A stretch of 64,000 nt of DNA, taken from the NCBI GenBank assembly GCA_946699065.1, contig CAMPDV010001423.1, positions 62,001-126,000 of the forward strand, given 5' to 3'. The notes under the pieces were generated by a model that was not told the DNA's origin, did no database searches, and saw only the letters and a program-made list of their open reading frames with translations. This stretch comes from Loxodes magnus (taxonomy: Eukaryota > Ciliophora > Karyorelictea > Loxodida > Loxodidae). The stretch's first letter is position 1. The number at the start of each line of letters is the position of its first letter. The position numbers were made by a program, and so were the translations under genes. This document shows, piece by piece, positions 61,760 through 64,000 of this stretch.

Positions 61760-62460
61760 TGCTATAGAGTGTGTTTCACTTCTTATCAATTTTGTCGGGT
61801 TTCTCCTCTTCTGATTTCCTTCAGTCCTGCACTTATTCTCATTAGTTTACAGTCCATGTATAAGTTCTTGACGTCAAAAGGGAAGTTTATTCCCGTAATA
61901 GATTCTGTCATAGAAAGTGATCAGATTCTTCTTTGTTAGTTCAATAAACGTCAAATTTCTCTCGATTTATCTAATATTTACATATGAACGAAAGTGTCAT
62001 CCCCTAACTTAGTTCTAATTTGGGAGATAATCAGGTTGGCTAGTGAAAAGGAGGCGGTGGAGAGCAGAAAGAGTACAATGACTTGACAAATAATAATTCG
62101 TTCTGGTTTTAGTTGAAGAGCTCGCTTTTGCTAAGACCTGGATATTCTATTTTCCAATCTTACGATATGCCTTCCTTAATTTCTGAGGGTGTACTGAGAC
62201 AGTGGACCAGCGCGCATATCAGCTCTTTCTCCATTCCTGCCTCTAGCTCCTTATCGTGCTAATATAGGAAGGCAGATTCTGCTAGATGTAATTTCATCTG
62301 AAATGGAAGCCGAAACTTCTCTTTCAGGTGTGCCTTCCGAACAATGTCTACCCATCCAAATGTCAAATGGAACCATTACTTAGGAGAAGATTGAGATTTA
62401 TCTTCATTTTAAGTTTGTTTCGCTCCCAAATCCTTTCAGTTGCTATAATTTATTACGAGT
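61760..62460 (-). pseudogene. GC-richer island with Gag-like coding traces
   Basis: This 700-bp block is much richer in G+C than its flanks and open on the minus strand. First frame: WFHLTFGWVDIVRKAHLKEK, then ELEAGMEKELICALVHCLST. Second frame: SFSLANLIISQIRTKLGDD, VHMQILDKSREIWRLLNQQ and VKNLYMDCKLMRISAGLKEI. The second part has the pattern of the Gag domain of copia-type LTR elements ('...TA.E.W..L.....L...L..LKM..G'). That similarity is judged by eye and is weak. At least one frame change is needed. It could equally be another ORF of the local LINE family. Confidence 0.35.
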
Positions 62461-63861
62461 AAGTTCCTTCTTCAACATCTTACAACTTATTAAGTTTTTA
62501 TATGAACAAAAATTTTTCGTATAGATAGTAAATGATTTTTCTTTGTTAATGAATATAATTTTTATAGTTTTTAGTTCTAATTCCTGTTAGTCCTTCAATA
62601 TTAAGGATTGTTTCTTTCTTGAAGTTTCTAATTTTGTAATTTTTTCTTACGATATTATATATCTATAAAATTATCCCTTAAATTTACTATAATGACGCTT
62701 TATAGATATATTTTATCTTACCATTGAGTTTTTTTATTTTAAAATTTCATTCAAAACTTAAAAAATCATAGTTTAAATAAGAAATTTATATTTTTATATT
62801 TTTTAATTTTTAAACATCTTAAAAAAAGCAAAATATCGTTTTCTCATTTTTACTGTATAAAATTTAATTTTTTAAAGCTGAGAGTTCATTTGTTAATTTC
62901 AGATTTAAAAAAAGGAAGAGTTAAAATATTTTTAAGAATAAATTGGAAAATCTACATATTTTATATTCTAAAATATTTTAGTATGAGATTTGAACATGAG
63001 AAGTTATAAAAGAATTTGGAATTTATTTTAGTAGAAAAATTCCTGATAATACTTATTTTTCTTAATTGTTAGTCTTAAAAATGTATTTAAAGCGATATAC
63101 AACTTTCTACGAATATTTTACCAAAGGGTAAATTAAATTATAAAATTTGTCTACTGCTAGATTCAGCATTATTATTTAATTCTAACAAATATCTTTAATA
63201 TTAGATTTATTTATTTTATTCTAATATGTTTTTTATTTTGTTTTTACGAGATATTTTTAAATTGATTTTAATTCATAATTTTTTTTTCATTATGAGTTTT
63301 GAATAAAAATAAAAAAATATACTTTTTTTAATTTTTTTATATCATGTTTATAAAGGAATTTTATAATTTTTTAATTAAGTAATTTAGTTTATTTAAAGAA
63401 TTTGATTACATTTTTTAATTTCTAAAATTGATTATTTAAAATTTTTTTGTAATCTTTTTAATATATATTTTAGATTTAGAATTATTAATATATTTAAAAA
63501 CTCATATTTTTTTAATTTCTTGATTAGTAATTTTTTAAAATTTTTAGATATTTTTTTATAAGATATTTCTATTTTTTACTAATTATTTTTTACAAATTAT
63601 TTTTAAATATTAATATTTTTATATAAAAGGTTTATACTTTATTACTTTTTTATATAGTTTGTAGTTATAATCACATTAATTATTTTCTTGTTATTAAATT
63701 TAGTTTATTTAAAGTAATTCTAATTAAAATAATTTTATTATAATAAATTACTTTTTTTATTATGATATTTTCTTTATTATTTATTATTATTATTTAACCT
63801 ATACATACGTGTATTTTGTTTATAAGCAAAAGTTTTTCTTAAATTAATAATGTAATCTGAA
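62461..63861. other. Very AT-rich intergenic stretch
   Basis: Mostly above 85% A+T with long T runs; nothing recognised. It holds the promoter of the RING gene at 63862. Confidence 0.5.
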
Positions 63862-64000
63862 ATGTCCTAGACTGCTAAATGTTATTAGTGTCAAGGAGAT
63901 TTCGATAGGTAGATGAAAATCCCAATGTTGCTACCATGTAAGCATAAGATTTGTGCAATCTGTACTTTTGATTAGTTTTAGAAAAGTTAGGAGATCAAAT
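63862..64000 (+). CDS. RING-finger protein, N-terminal part (runs off the window)
   Basis: ATG 63862-63864: MSQTAKCYQCQGDFDRQMK, then PMLLPCKHKICAICTFDQF. Cys7, Cys10, Cys28, His30, Cys33 and Cys36 match the first six ligands of a C3HC4 RING. Coding composition begins exactly at the ATG after a long AT-rich stretch, supporting this start. Glutamines are encoded mainly by TAG and TAA. The rest lies beyond the window, so partner domains are unknown; a RING suggests ubiquitin ligase function. Confidence 0.75.

Noticed and set aside
1-64000. Tetrahymena-type code (TGA only stop) with many pseudogenes
   Set aside because: It would require that nearly all nonsense mutations in kinase, kelch, RING, LRR and TE genes fell on Trp codons, including sites where a paralogue has TGG.
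1-64000. tRNA, rRNA and CRISPR features
   Set aside because: No cloverleaf-like GC-rich block of tRNA size, no rRNA core sequence and no regularly spaced short repeats with unique spacers were seen.

Overview
The window is a very AT-rich (roughly three quarters A+T) piece of a ciliate nuclear genome. Long coding stretches appear only when TAA and TAG are read as glutamine. A conserved actin tail shows this (TAG at a conserved Gln of the FQQM motif), as does a calcium-dependent protein kinase. TGA is read in two ways. It falls at invariant Trp positions of the kinase, of kelch repeats, of a RING finger, of leucine-rich-repeat (LRR) paralogues and of retroelement zinc knuckles. It is also the only plausible stop, for example directly after the actin C-terminal HRKCF. 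This matches the ambiguous nuclear code described for karyorelict ciliates such as Loxodes (NCBI table 27: UAA/UAG = Gln, UGA = Trp or stop). A Condylostoma-like code is the main alternative. A 19-nt intron in the kinase fits the very short introns of such lineages. ORFs called with the standard code are therefore almost all meaningless here.

Layout. 1-32 kb is mostly decayed non-LTR retrotransposon (LINE) material: ORF1 proteins with coiled coil and CCHC zinc knuckle, ORF2 endonuclease/reverse-transcriptase pieces, and small 3'-end repeats, in both orientations. Embedded in it are two large paralogous LRR genes on the minus strand (1524-3830 and 23062-25506) and a third copy truncated by retroelement sequence (15725-16050).

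34-42 kb is gene-dense: a short LRR gene (minus) divergent from a large LRR gene (plus), another LRR-like coding stretch, and a convergent CDPK-type kinase with a possible N-myristoylation start.

46.7-52.2 kb holds an actin 3' fragment and a long gene joining an otubain-like domain, which lacks its catalytic Cys and His, to about nine tandem RING-like units. That gene is interrupted by a 946-bp ORF1-type retroelement flanked by a 19-bp target-site duplication.

54.9-56.4 kb is an intact RING-kelch gene. 57-58.2 kb is a tandem array of units of about 100 bp, several carrying a small palindrome. 58.5-60.9 kb is coding-like but unrecognised. 61.8-62.5 kb is a GC-richer Gag-like island. The window ends inside another RING-finger gene.

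The genes do not form an operon or pathway. The shared themes are expansion of LRR and RING proteins (probably ubiquitin-system or scaffold roles, by inference) and heavy colonisation by one LINE family. Coordinates of TE fragments and of the unrecognised coding stretches are approximate.
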